A stretch of 5,703 nt of DNA, from contig CAMBGL010000081.1 in the NCBI GenBank assembly GCA_945866155.1, forward strand, positions 1-5,703, given 5' to 3'. A program made the translations under genes and the position numbers. Origin of the DNA: Bifidobacterium breve (GTDB lineage: Bacteria > Actinomycetota > Actinomycetes > Nanopelagicales > Nanopelagicaceae). Position 1 is the first letter of the stretch. Each line of letters starts with the position of its first letter. The notes under the pieces are model-generated. The model was not told where the DNA came from, made no database searches, and was given only the letters and a program-made list of their open reading frames with translations. Below are positions 1 through 5,561 of the stretch, piece by piece.

Positions 1-653
1 AGTAAATCTTCTCCGCGTAGAACATGCGTCACTTTCATCAAAACATCATCGACTGCAACAGCGAGTGTGTAGAGAGGCGAACCATCGCCTCGCACCAATA
101 CAAAGTCAGGAACAAACTTATGATCAAAGGAGACTTCACCACGAATTTGGTCAACAAAAGTAGTTCCACCATCTGGCATACGCATGCGGATTACTGGAAT
201 TCGACCATTAGCTTTATGAGCTGCAATTTGATCAGCACTCAAATCTCTACATGTTCCGTCATAGCCAGGTGCAACATTTGCGCCGCGTTGTCTCTCTCGC
301 GTTGCCTCTAACTCTTCTGCACTGCAATAGCAGTGGTAGGCATCTTTTTGATCAAGGAATTTCTGTGCCCACGTTGCATAGATATCAAGGCGCTGTGATT
401 GTAAGTACGGCCCATTATCGCCACCGACTTCAGGACCCTCATCCCAATGCAAACCAAGCCATTTCAAAGTATCAATCGCTGCTGCAATGTATTCATCAGT
501 AACGCGGGTTGTATCTGTATCTTCAATACGAAATAGGAATGTTCCCCCGGTATGGCGCGCGTATGCCCAATCAAAGAGTGCAGTGCGAATATTTCCAACA
601 TGAAGGTCACCTGTTGGCGATGGTGCAAAACGAACTTTTACTTTCTTGCTCAT
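1..653 (-). CDS. gltX: Glutamyl-tRNA synthetase, N-terminal part (gene runs off the window)
   Basis: This enzyme charges tRNA-Glu with glutamate in the cytoplasm. It belongs to the class I aminoacyl-tRNA synthetases. The first 217 codons are visible. They begin MSKKVKVRFAPSPTG and carry the HIGH-type ATP-binding motif as HVGN at residues 18-21, then FRIEDTD (41-47), DEGPEVGG (71-78) and VDDVLMKVTHVLRGEDL (201-217). A CYC pair (Cys108, Cys110) and Cys135 match the zinc-binding insert of classical GluRS. The fourth ligand, a His in E. coli as I recall it, aligns with Asp137. The KMSKS loop and anticodon-binding domain lie beyond position 1. The ATG at 653 is supported by the start of the conserved region and by AAGGTGA seven bases upstream. 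It overlaps the preceding stop as ATGA, so translation is probably coupled to the upstream hydrolase gene. Identity is very secure; discrimination between GluRS and GlnRS favours GluRS from the CYC insert and the actinobacterial neighbour. Confidence 0.97.
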   Translation of the reverse strand, partial: MSKKVKVRFAPSPTGDLHVGNIRTALFDWAYARHTGGTFLFRIEDTDTTRVTDEYIAAAIDTLKWLGLHWDEGPEVGGDNGPYLQSQRLDIYATWAQKFLDQKDAYHCYCSAEELEATRERQRGANVAPGYDGTCRDLSADQIAAHKANGRIPVIRMRMPDGGTTFVDQIRGEVSFDHKFVPDFVLVRGDGSPLYTLAVAVDDVLMKVTHVLRGEDL

Positions 654-1432
654 CGCTTACTCACCTTATTTGTTAGTTCGCCAAGTCCCTCAATTGCCAT
701 TGTTGCATGACCTCCGGCCACCATGGGACCAATTCCAGATGGCGTACCCGTCAAAATTACATCTCCTGGAAGCAGAGTCATTACTTGGCTTATAAAGGCA
801 ATAATTTCTGGAACCTTAAAGAACATCTCATCAAGTGTCGATGACTGCTTTATCTCTCCATTGACGGATGCAGTTATTTTCTGTGTTCCTGGTACAAAAT
901 CAGTATCAATCCAAGGGCCAATTGGGCAAAAAGTGTCGAAGCCTTTAGCGCGAGTCCATTGCCCATCAACCTTTTGTAAGTCGCGGGCAGTTACATCGTT
1001 TGCAATTGTGTAACCAAAGATCACATCATTGACGCGCTCCTGTGGCACATCCTTACAAATTCGACCAATGACAATTGCTAATTCTGTTTCATGATCTACA
1101 CGCTCTGACATCTCTGGCCACACGATTGTGTCATTTGGGCCAATCACTGAAGTATTTGGCTTGAGGAAAATAACTGGCTGATCAGGGACAACTCCACCCA
1201 TTTCAGCTGCATGGTCTGCGTAATTCTTTCCAACACAAATTACCTTGCTGCGAGGAATAACTGGGGCAAGGAGGCGAACGGTTGAAAGCGCAACAGTTAC
1301 CGCAGTCTTTTGAATCCCTTGATAGATCGGATCTCCAGTGATGACGGTGATTATCTCCTCATCGAGCACGCCAAAGAGTGGATCAGTACCTAAACCAGTA
1401 TCTGGACCCGGAGTAAATCGGACGATGCGCAT
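650..1432 (-). CDS. Fumarylacetoacetate hydrolase (FAH) family protein, FAHD1/YcgM-like
   Basis: This 260-residue protein has the FAH fold, found in metal-dependent enzymes that cleave or decarboxylate acylpyruvates, oxaloacetate and related 2-oxo acids. Visible signatures are CVGKNYADHAAEM (66-78), the metal-ligand pair in DHETE (Glu115, Glu117), NDVTARD with Asp146, Lys163 in RAKGFDTFCPIGPW, and the C-terminal LPGDVILTGTPSGIG (221-235). His74 and Glu77 sit where the His-Glu dyad of FAHD1 lies, which favours acylpyruvase or oxaloacetate decarboxylase activity over a pure isomerase. The exact substrate cannot be read from sequence. The first 60 or so residues form the variable N-terminal part usual in this family. 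The stop overlaps the gltX start by 4 nt. The same pairing with a glutamyl-tRNA synthetase gene occurs in Mycobacterium tuberculosis (Rv2993c and gltS), from memory. No Shine-Dalgarno lies close to the ATG; GAGG sits 16 bases away. A -10-like element sits at the position expected for a leaderless mRNA. Confidence 0.93.
   Translation of the reverse strand: MRIVRFTPGPDTGLGTDPLFGVLDEEIITVITGDPIYQGIQKTAVTVALSTVRLLAPVIPRSKVICVGKNYADHAAEMGGVVPDQPVIFLKPNTSVIGPNDTIVWPEMSERVDHETELAIVIGRICKDVPQERVNDVIFGYTIANDVTARDLQKVDGQWTRAKGFDTFCPIGPWIDTDFVPGTQKITASVNGEIKQSSTLDEMFFKVPEIIAFISQVMTLLPGDVILTGTPSGIGPMVAGGHATMAIEGLGELTNKVSKR
661..667 (-). promoter_or_regulatory. Ribosome binding site of gltX
   Basis: AAGGTGA reads on the minus strand, with seven bases between it and the gltX ATG at 653. 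It lies inside the last codons of the upstream hydrolase gene. It is one of the clearest Shine-Dalgarno sequences in the window and fixes the gltX start. It also suggests that gltX can recruit ribosomes directly as well as through the ATGA overlap. Confidence 0.7.
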
Positions 1433-1438
1433 TAGGCA

Positions 1439-1444
1439 ATTCTA
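1439..1444 (-). promoter_or_regulatory. Putative -10 promoter element for a leaderless FAH-gltX transcript
   Basis: TAGAAT on the minus strand matches the TATAAT consensus at five of six positions. It ends six bases before the ATG at 1432, so transcription starting seven bases downstream would begin at the A of the start codon. This geometry is typical of leaderless actinobacterial genes, and the gene has no close Shine-Dalgarno. No good -35 hexamer is visible 17 or 18 bases upstream (TTCTCT or TTTCTC). It lies in the only sizeable intergenic gap of the window. The promoter role is inferred. Confidence 0.5.
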
Positions 1445-1474
1445 TCTGCCTCGTTGCACGAAGAGAAATGAAGG

Positions 1475-1795
1475 CTATAAAGCGACGATATCTCCGCTAG
1501 GCGATAGATAAAAAATTGATGCACGGGGTGCATACTCTCTGATCAACTGAGTTGGTGCACTAATTTCACCTGTATATACAACGCTTTCAATACCTGTGAT
1601 CTGTGAGGCTAGCGCAACTGTAAATACAGCCTCTAGTGCATTAAGTTGTAGCGAGTTAGTTTCAATATTGATTGCAACGTATGTACGCCCTGTTGTATCG
1701 CGAAGAGCTGCAGCTTGCTGGGCCCCACTTCTTTTTAGGGTTGCAGTTGCCAGTGTTGCAAGCTTTGTATCCTCTGGATTTTCGAAACTATTCAT
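1475..1795 (-). CDS. Cytidine deaminase-fold protein lacking the zinc-binding residues
   Basis: This is a small 106-residue protein. Its central part resembles the small homotetrameric cytidine deaminases. GRTYVAINIETNSLQLNALE (36-55) lines up by eye with the family's G-x-x-Y-x-G-x-N-V-E-N through C-A-E active-site stretch, and LIREYAP (84-90) with the LREFAP that follows P-C-x-x-C. The zinc ligands are missing: the active-site Cys or His is Ala53, and the P-C-x-x-C motif is replaced by S-A-P-T around 79-82. Only the catalytic-type Glu55 remains. Deaminase activity is therefore unlikely, and its function is unknown. A similar small conserved protein lies between the CorC-like gene and era in other actinobacteria (Rv2365c in M. 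tuberculosis, from memory). The ATG at 1795 is chosen because it overlaps the upstream stop by 8 nt and has GAGG nine bases upstream. A longer frame starting at 1912 would run 125 nt into the upstream gene. Identification as the same family is moderately secure. Confidence 0.8.
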   Translation of the reverse strand: MNSFENPEDTKLATLATATLKRSGAQQAAALRDTTGRTYVAINIETNSLQLNALEAVFTVALASQITGIESVVYTGEISAPTQLIREYAPRASIFYLSPSGDIVAL

Positions 1796-3065
1796 GGTCT
1801 TCAACCTCAGTTTCGAGTCGTTCAATAAGTACGCTACTAATTCTGCGGCGACGCCCAAGGGGGCGCTCTGAAGTAATCGACCAACCATGCATCGAAATAG
1901 TGCTCCCAGCAATTGGGACTCGACCTAACTTCTGAGCCATGAGTCCACCAATAGTGTCGACATCCTCAAAATCTTCTTCAGAAATTTCAATCTTCAATTC
2001 ATCAGCTAAGTCTTCGATATGAAGAGTCGCCTTGGCTCTGGCCTTATCTTCAGTAAGCCAAGTAAAGGCCTCTTCTCCATCATCGAATTCATCAGCAATC
2101 TCGCCGACAATTTCTTCCAAAATATCTTCGATAGTAATAATGCCTGCTGTACCACCGTATTCATCGACAACTATTGCAAGGTGGATTTGATCTCGTTGCA
2201 TTTCGCGCAATAAATCATCTGCCATCTTATTTTCAGGAACGAAAGTTGCAGCACGCATATGCTGCTCGATCTTCTCGCTCTGCTCTGCCTCATGATGATC
2301 TAAGGCGCGTCGTGCTAAATCTTTAACATATGCAATTCCGATTATCTTGTCGATATTTTCACCAACAACAGGAATTCGTGAATATCCAGATCGAAGGGCA
2401 AGAGATAGTCCCTGACGTAGTGACTTATCTTTTTCAATCCAAACCATATCTGTACGTGGCACCATCAGCTCGCGCACTAACGTATCGCCTAACTCAAAAA
2501 CTGAGTGAATCATTTCGTGTTCATCAGATTCCACGAGGCCACGCTCATGTGCTTGATCTACTAAATCTCGAAGTTCGGCCTCCGATGTAAATGGACCTGA
2601 TCTAAAGCCCTTACCTGGTGTGATTGCATTTCCTATTGCAATGAGCAATTGAGTAACAGGACCAAGAATTACAGCAAGGAATGATGCGACGATAATTCCA
2701 CTTCGTGCCCACTTGTGTGGTTGTTGACGCCCAAGTGTGCGAGGTCCAACACCGACAAAAACATAGGAAACAAATACCATAATAAATACAGTAAGTGCCA
2801 TTGCTTGAGCAGATGGGAAATTACGCAGCAATATAACGGCCAAGAGAACTGTTGCGGTTAGCTCACAGAGTTTGCGAACTAAGAGAATAACATTGAGATA
2901 TTTTGCAGGATGCAAGGAATATTTCTTGAGAAGTTTTCCGCCACGCTTTGTTTCAAGTTCATCGATAACTATGCGTGAGATAGAGGTAAGAGCTGACTCA
3001 CTAGCCGCTAGAAATCCAGCAAAAGCCATCAGGGCGATGATGCTAACTATTGCAATTGGACTCAT
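1788..3065 (-). CDS. CNNM/CorC-type membrane protein: DUF21, CBS pair and transporter-associated domain ("hemolysin C" family)
   Basis: This 425-residue inner-membrane protein is often annotated as hemolysin. The family is linked to magnesium or cobalt transport and related ion homeostasis. The DUF21/CNNM domain has four hydrophobic segments at about 3-22, 57-81, 86-106 and 122-148. The first contains the typical FLAASESAL, and GVGPRTLGRQ (105-114) follows the third. Two CBS domains follow at about 198-252 (RELMVPRTDM, GYSRIPV) and 272-328 (VVDEYGGTAGIITIEDILEEIVGEI), expected to bind adenine nucleotides in the cytosol. The C-terminal CorC_HlyC domain runs from about 332 to 417. The length is normal for the full four-part architecture. 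Two starts are possible. ATG 3065 gives the ATGA overlap with ybeY and has GGAAG five bases upstream, whereas ATG 3077 would add four residues and overlap ybeY by 16 nt. I prefer 3065. The extended overlaps on both sides indicate translational coupling. Transport activity and ion specificity are inferred from the family only. Confidence 0.95.
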   Translation of the reverse strand: MSPIAIVSIIALMAFAGFLAASESALTSISRIVIDELETKRGGKLLKKYSLHPAKYLNVILLVRKLCELTATVLLAVILLRNFPSAQAMALTVFIMVFVSYVFVGVGPRTLGRQQPHKWARSGIIVASFLAVILGPVTQLLIAIGNAITPGKGFRSGPFTSEAELRDLVDQAHERGLVESDEHEMIHSVFELGDTLVRELMVPRTDMVWIEKDKSLRQGLSLALRSGYSRIPVVGENIDKIIGIAYVKDLARRALDHHEAEQSEKIEQHMRAATFVPENKMADDLLREMQRDQIHLAIVVDEYGGTAGIITIEDILEEIVGEIADEFDDGEEAFTWLTEDKARAKATLHIEDLADELKIEISEEDFEDVDTIGGLMAQKLGRVPIAGSTISMHGWSITSERPLGRRRRISSVLIERLETEVEDHE

Positions 3066-3496
3066 GATCTCTTCCATGTAGCGACGATTGACTCTTGAAG
3101 TTCGAACATAATTACTTCATCTGCTAGTTCTACATGGTCATAACCCAAAATATGTAATAAACCATGTGTAGCAAGAATGAATATCTCGTGCTCAACACTG
3201 TGTCCACCACTCTTGGCTTGATCTGCAGCAACACGAGGACTGATAACAATATCTCCAAGAGTTACTGCTTGTTCTTTAGATTCTGGCATATCCATGGGAA
3301 AAGAAAGAACGTCTGTCGTTCCACCTTCATTCATCCACTTGATATGGAGCTCTGTCATCTCTTCATCATCGACAAAGAGCATATTGAGTTCGCAATCAGA
3401 ATGAAGATCTAATTCCTTGAAGGCAAAGCTCATCAGTGATTGCATCTCGTTGGCTGGTACCAACAGACCTGAAGTATTTGTTATTTCTAGAGTCAT
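3062..3496 (-). CDS. ybeY: Endoribonuclease YbeY (16S rRNA 3'-end maturation, ribosome quality control)
   Basis: YbeY is a zinc-dependent single-strand endoribonuclease that takes part in 16S rRNA 3'-end maturation and in removing defective 70S ribosomes. The 144-residue product carries the complete metal motif HGLLHILGYDH, with His111, His115 and His121 as the expected ligands. It also has the family block TTDVLSFPMD (60-69) and GDIVISPRVA (81-90). The position of the E. coli arginine known to matter for RNase activity (Arg59, from memory) is Met55 here, in WMNEGG. As I recall, this is the form other actinobacteria have too. It starts two bases after the phoH stop. No clear Shine-Dalgarno precedes the ATG at 3496, so translation probably depends on ribosomes arriving from phoH. 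The phoH-ybeY order is widely conserved, and fused forms are known, which supports joint action on RNA. Length is close to the usual 150 or so residues. Confidence 0.97.
   Translation of the reverse strand: MTLEITNTSGLLVPANEMQSLMSFAFKELDLHSDCELNMLFVDDEEMTELHIKWMNEGGTTDVLSFPMDMPESKEQAVTLGDIVISPRVAADQAKSGGHSVEHEIFILATHGLLHILGYDHVELADEVIMFELQESIVATWKRS
3069..3075 (-). promoter_or_regulatory. Ribosome binding site that decides the CorC-like start
   Basis: GGAAGAG reads on the minus strand within the last codons of ybeY. Its GGAAG core is five bases from the ATG at 3065. The competing in-frame ATG at 3075-3077 overlaps this sequence and so cannot use it, which supports the shorter start. Confidence 0.6.
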
Positions 3497-3498
3497 AA

Positions 3499-4479
3499 TT
3501 AGTTGCGTATTGGGCGTACCGCTTGGCGAGCATCATCAAAGACTGCGTACGCCTTCACAATATCTCCGATAAGCCTGTGCCTGACAACATCTTCAGCGGT
3601 GAGTTCAAGAAATGCAATGTCATCAATCTCTTGAAGAATATCTCTAATAACTCGAAGTCCTGAATGTTGACCATTTGGCAAATCGATTTGGGTTACATCG
3701 CCCGTTACAACCATTTTTGAACCGAATCCGAGGCGAGTGAGGAACATCTTCATTTGTTCAGGTGTTGTGTTTTGAGCCTCATCCAAAATAATAAATGCAT
3801 CATTGAGTGTACGTCCGCGCATATATGCCAAAGGAGCAACTTCAATAATTCCTGATTGCATCAAGCGAGGTATAGATTCAATATCAATCATGTCATTGAG
3901 TGCGTCGAAGAGTGGTCGTAAATAAGGATCAATTTTTTCTGACAAAGTGCCTGGAAGAAAACCTAATTTCTCCCCTGCTTCAACAGCAGGTCTTGTCAAA
4001 ATTATTTTATTTACTTTCTTCTGTTGTAATGCAGATACAGCCATAGCCATCGCTAAATAAGTTTTACCTGTTCCTGCTGGACCAATTCCGAAAGTAATGG
4101 TGTTCTCTTCAATTGCATCGACATATTTTTTCTGATTCGCTGTCTTTGGGCGAATTGTGCGACCACGATTGCTGACGATATTGAGAGAGAGGATTTCAGC
4201 AGGATGCTCTTGAGGAATCTGATTGAGCATTGCAATTGAACGAGTCACTGCATCGGCATTCAAAATATTTCCTGAACGGATAACAACCATCATCTCGTTG
4301 AATAAATTTTCGATTGTTTGGCAATCAACCTGAGTACCGCGAAGAGTAATTTCATTTCCCCGTACGGTGATGTTCACTAATGGGAATGAAGCTTCAATAA
4401 CTCGTAAATTTTCGTCATGAGGACCGATCAAAGCAACCATGGGAATGGCATTAGGTACGGTGATCAGTGTGCGCTCCAT
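3499..4479 (-). CDS. phoH: PhoH-family ATPase (PhoH-like, YbeZ type)
   Basis: This cytoplasmic P-loop ATPase is thought to work with YbeY in RNA handling, possibly as an RNA helicase-like partner. With the ATG at 4479 it has 326 residues. The N-terminal part contains a KH-like stretch: ENLRVIEASFPLVNITVRGN, then EITLRG. The ATPase domain shows Walker A GPAGTGKT (133-140), LTRPAVEAGEKLGFLPG (161-177), Walker B FIILDEAQN (229-237), TGDVTQIDLP (259-268) and a basic RHR (300-302). All are intact, so the protein should bind ATP. The start is uncertain. The TTG at 4512 would add 11 residues and overlap the HIT gene by 16 nt, and the AGGTGG before it is 12 bases away, which is too far. The ATG at 4479 leaves a 17-nt gap, begins just before the conserved TVPNAIPMVALIG, and is preferred. 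It lies two bases before ybeY, a conserved pairing. Confidence 0.95.
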   Translation of the reverse strand: MERTLITVPNAIPMVALIGPHDENLRVIEASFPLVNITVRGNEITLRGTQVDCQTIENLFNEMMVVIRSGNILNADAVTRSIAMLNQIPQEHPAEILSLNIVSNRGRTIRPKTANQKKYVDAIEENTITFGIGPAGTGKTYLAMAMAVSALQQKKVNKIILTRPAVEAGEKLGFLPGTLSEKIDPYLRPLFDALNDMIDIESIPRLMQSGIIEVAPLAYMRGRTLNDAFIILDEAQNTTPEQMKMFLTRLGFGSKMVVTGDVTQIDLPNGQHSGLRVIRDILQEIDDIAFLELTAEDVVRHRLIGDIVKAYAVFDDARQAVRPIRN

Positions 4480-4496
4480 TGGACGTAAATCTATCT

Positions 4497-4844
4497 TTAA
4501 CCGGGTGGCCAAGCCAGTGCACGGCCACCTAGAAGATGCATGTGAGCGTGAAAAACGCTCTGACCAGCGTCGGCGCCAGTATTGAAAACGGTGCGATAGC
4601 CACTAAGTCCGCGTTCGTTAGATAGCTGCTCTGCCACTTTGAATAGTTCGGCAGTAATTATTGGTGATGACTTTGCTAGCTCGCCACCATTTACAACATG
4701 AAGCGTTGGAATTATCAAAACGTGCGTTGGGGCTTGTGGAGCAATGTCATTGAAGGCGACCACATTCTCGTTTCTAAAGACAATATCGGCAGGAATATCA
4801 CCTTCAATGATTTTACAGAACAAACATGTGGGATCTAAAGACAC
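4497..4844 (-). CDS. HIT-family nucleotide hydrolase (HINT-like)
   Basis: This is a 115-residue histidine-triad protein. HIT enzymes such as HINT hydrolyse nucleoside phosphoramidates and related AMP conjugates. The signature is VFHAHMHLLGG, with the triad His99, His101 and His103, the middle one being the expected nucleophile. The N terminus has CLFCKIIEGDIPA (7-19), whose Cys7 and Cys10 form the C-x-x-C of zinc-binding HIT proteins, and the middle has APTHVLIIPTLHV. The end, GGRALAWPPG, is the usual tail. The open frame extends upstream to 4952 inside rsmE, but similarity begins only just before CLFC. The first plausible start is the GTG at 4844, four bases after the rsmE stop. No ATG in this frame fits, and only a weak GGTAA precedes the GTG. 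The physiological substrate is unknown. Its place between rsmE and phoH fits an actinobacterial arrangement; a role in ribosome maturation would be speculation. Confidence 0.94.
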   Translation of the reverse strand: MSLDPTCLFCKIIEGDIPADIVFRNENVVAFNDIAPQAPTHVLIIPTLHVVNGGELAKSSPIITAELFKVAEQLSNERGLSGYRTVFNTGADAGQSVFHAHMHLLGGRALAWPPG

Positions 4845-4848
4845 GTCT

Positions 4849-5559
4849 TTACCATACCTGTAACTTTGCACAGAGAGCTGAAACTGCCGCAATACCTGCA
4901 TGCGCCGAACGCAGAACCGGGCGCCCCATTCGAGAAAGCATCGCACCTGCATCAGTAAAGCGCGCTAGCTCTTCATCAGTTATTCCACCTTCTGGGCCAA
5001 TGATGATGACAACATCTGAAATACCCAATGGAAGTTTTAGTTCACTCAAGGCACTTGGCGCGCTTTCATGGAAAACAACTATGCAGCTAGATTGCTTGAT
5101 GAGTGCGCAAATTTGATCAGTACTTGCTGCATCTACAACGTGTGGGATTCGCAAGCGACGAGATTGCTTACTTGCCTCTCTGGCCGTAATTGCAAACTTA
5201 TCAGTGCCTTTACCGATGCTTCGACTAGAGGTCCAGGGAATAATTGTGTCAACGCCTGCTTCGGTAAGTAATTCGATTGCCTCTTTTGCGCGATCTCCCT
5301 TAGGAATTGCTTGAACAACCGTAATCGATGTGCGTAGCGGTTCTTGAAAACCGGTAGATAAAACTTGAACTTCTAGCGACTTCTTCTTCACGGCAAATAC
5401 TTTTACTTCAGACCAAGCACCTTCGCCATCGCTGAGCATAAAAACTTCACCTGCTGTCATACGTAAAACACGTACAGCATGATGGGCATCATCACCATCG
5501 AATTCATAAATCGCACCAGTACTTGTTGGCAGATCATCAACAAAAAATAGCGTGAGCAT
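4849..5559 (-). CDS. rsmE: 16S rRNA (uracil-1498-N3) methyltransferase
   Basis: RsmE adds the N3 methyl group to U1498 of 16S rRNA near the decoding site, using S-adenosylmethionine and acting on assembled 30S subunits. The 236-residue product has the expected two parts. The first is an N-terminal PUA-like RNA-binding region (about 1-70) with AHHAVRVLRM (25-34). The second is a SPOUT methyltransferase domain with KGDRAKEAIELLTEAGV (87-103), ASKQSRRLRIP (129-139), IIGPEGGITDEE (186-197) and the knot sequence MGRPVLRSAHAG (211-222). The last reads like the family's LG-x-x-IL-R-x-x-T-A with His where Thr is common. Length is normal. The ATG at 5559 begins two bases after the dnaJ stop and has no Shine-Dalgarno, so it is probably translated by coupling. 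The dnaJ-rsmE order is widespread in Gram-positive bacteria and actinobacteria. Confidence 0.97.
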   Translation of the reverse strand: MLTLFFVDDLPTSTGAIYEFDGDDAHHAVRVLRMTAGEVFMLSDGEGAWSEVKVFAVKKKSLEVQVLSTGFQEPLRTSITVVQAIPKGDRAKEAIELLTEAGVDTIIPWTSSRSIGKGTDKFAITAREASKQSRRLRIPHVVDAASTDQICALIKQSSCIVVFHESAPSALSELKLPLGISDVVIIIGPEGGITDEELARFTDAGAMLSRMGRPVLRSAHAGIAAVSALCAKLQVW

Positions 5560-5561
5560 GG

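Noticed and set aside
24..502. Two plus-strand open frames of 95 and 83 codons near the left end
   Set aside because: They lie opposite gltX, whose minus-strand translation is unmistakable across the whole stretch; their products show no recognisable motif.
1445..1474. Possible intrinsic terminator after the deaminase-like gene
   Set aside because: The minus strand can form a 5-bp stem (CTTCG with CGAGG around a TGCAA loop) including a G-U pair, but no T-run follows, so termination here is not supported.
1796..1912. Longer start for the deaminase-like protein
   Set aside because: It would overlap the CorC-like gene by 125 nt, while the internal ATG at 1795 has a GAGG nine bases upstream and gives an ordinary 8-nt overlap.
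4053..4235. 60-codon minus-strand frame inside phoH
   Set aside because: It overlaps the Walker A region of phoH in a different frame and shows no similarity to any known protein family.
4845..4952. N-terminal extension of the HIT protein reaching into rsmE
   Set aside because: The extension overlaps the conserved RsmE C terminus in another frame, is Arg-, Gln- and Cys-rich without HIT similarity, and HIT homologues begin just before CLFC.
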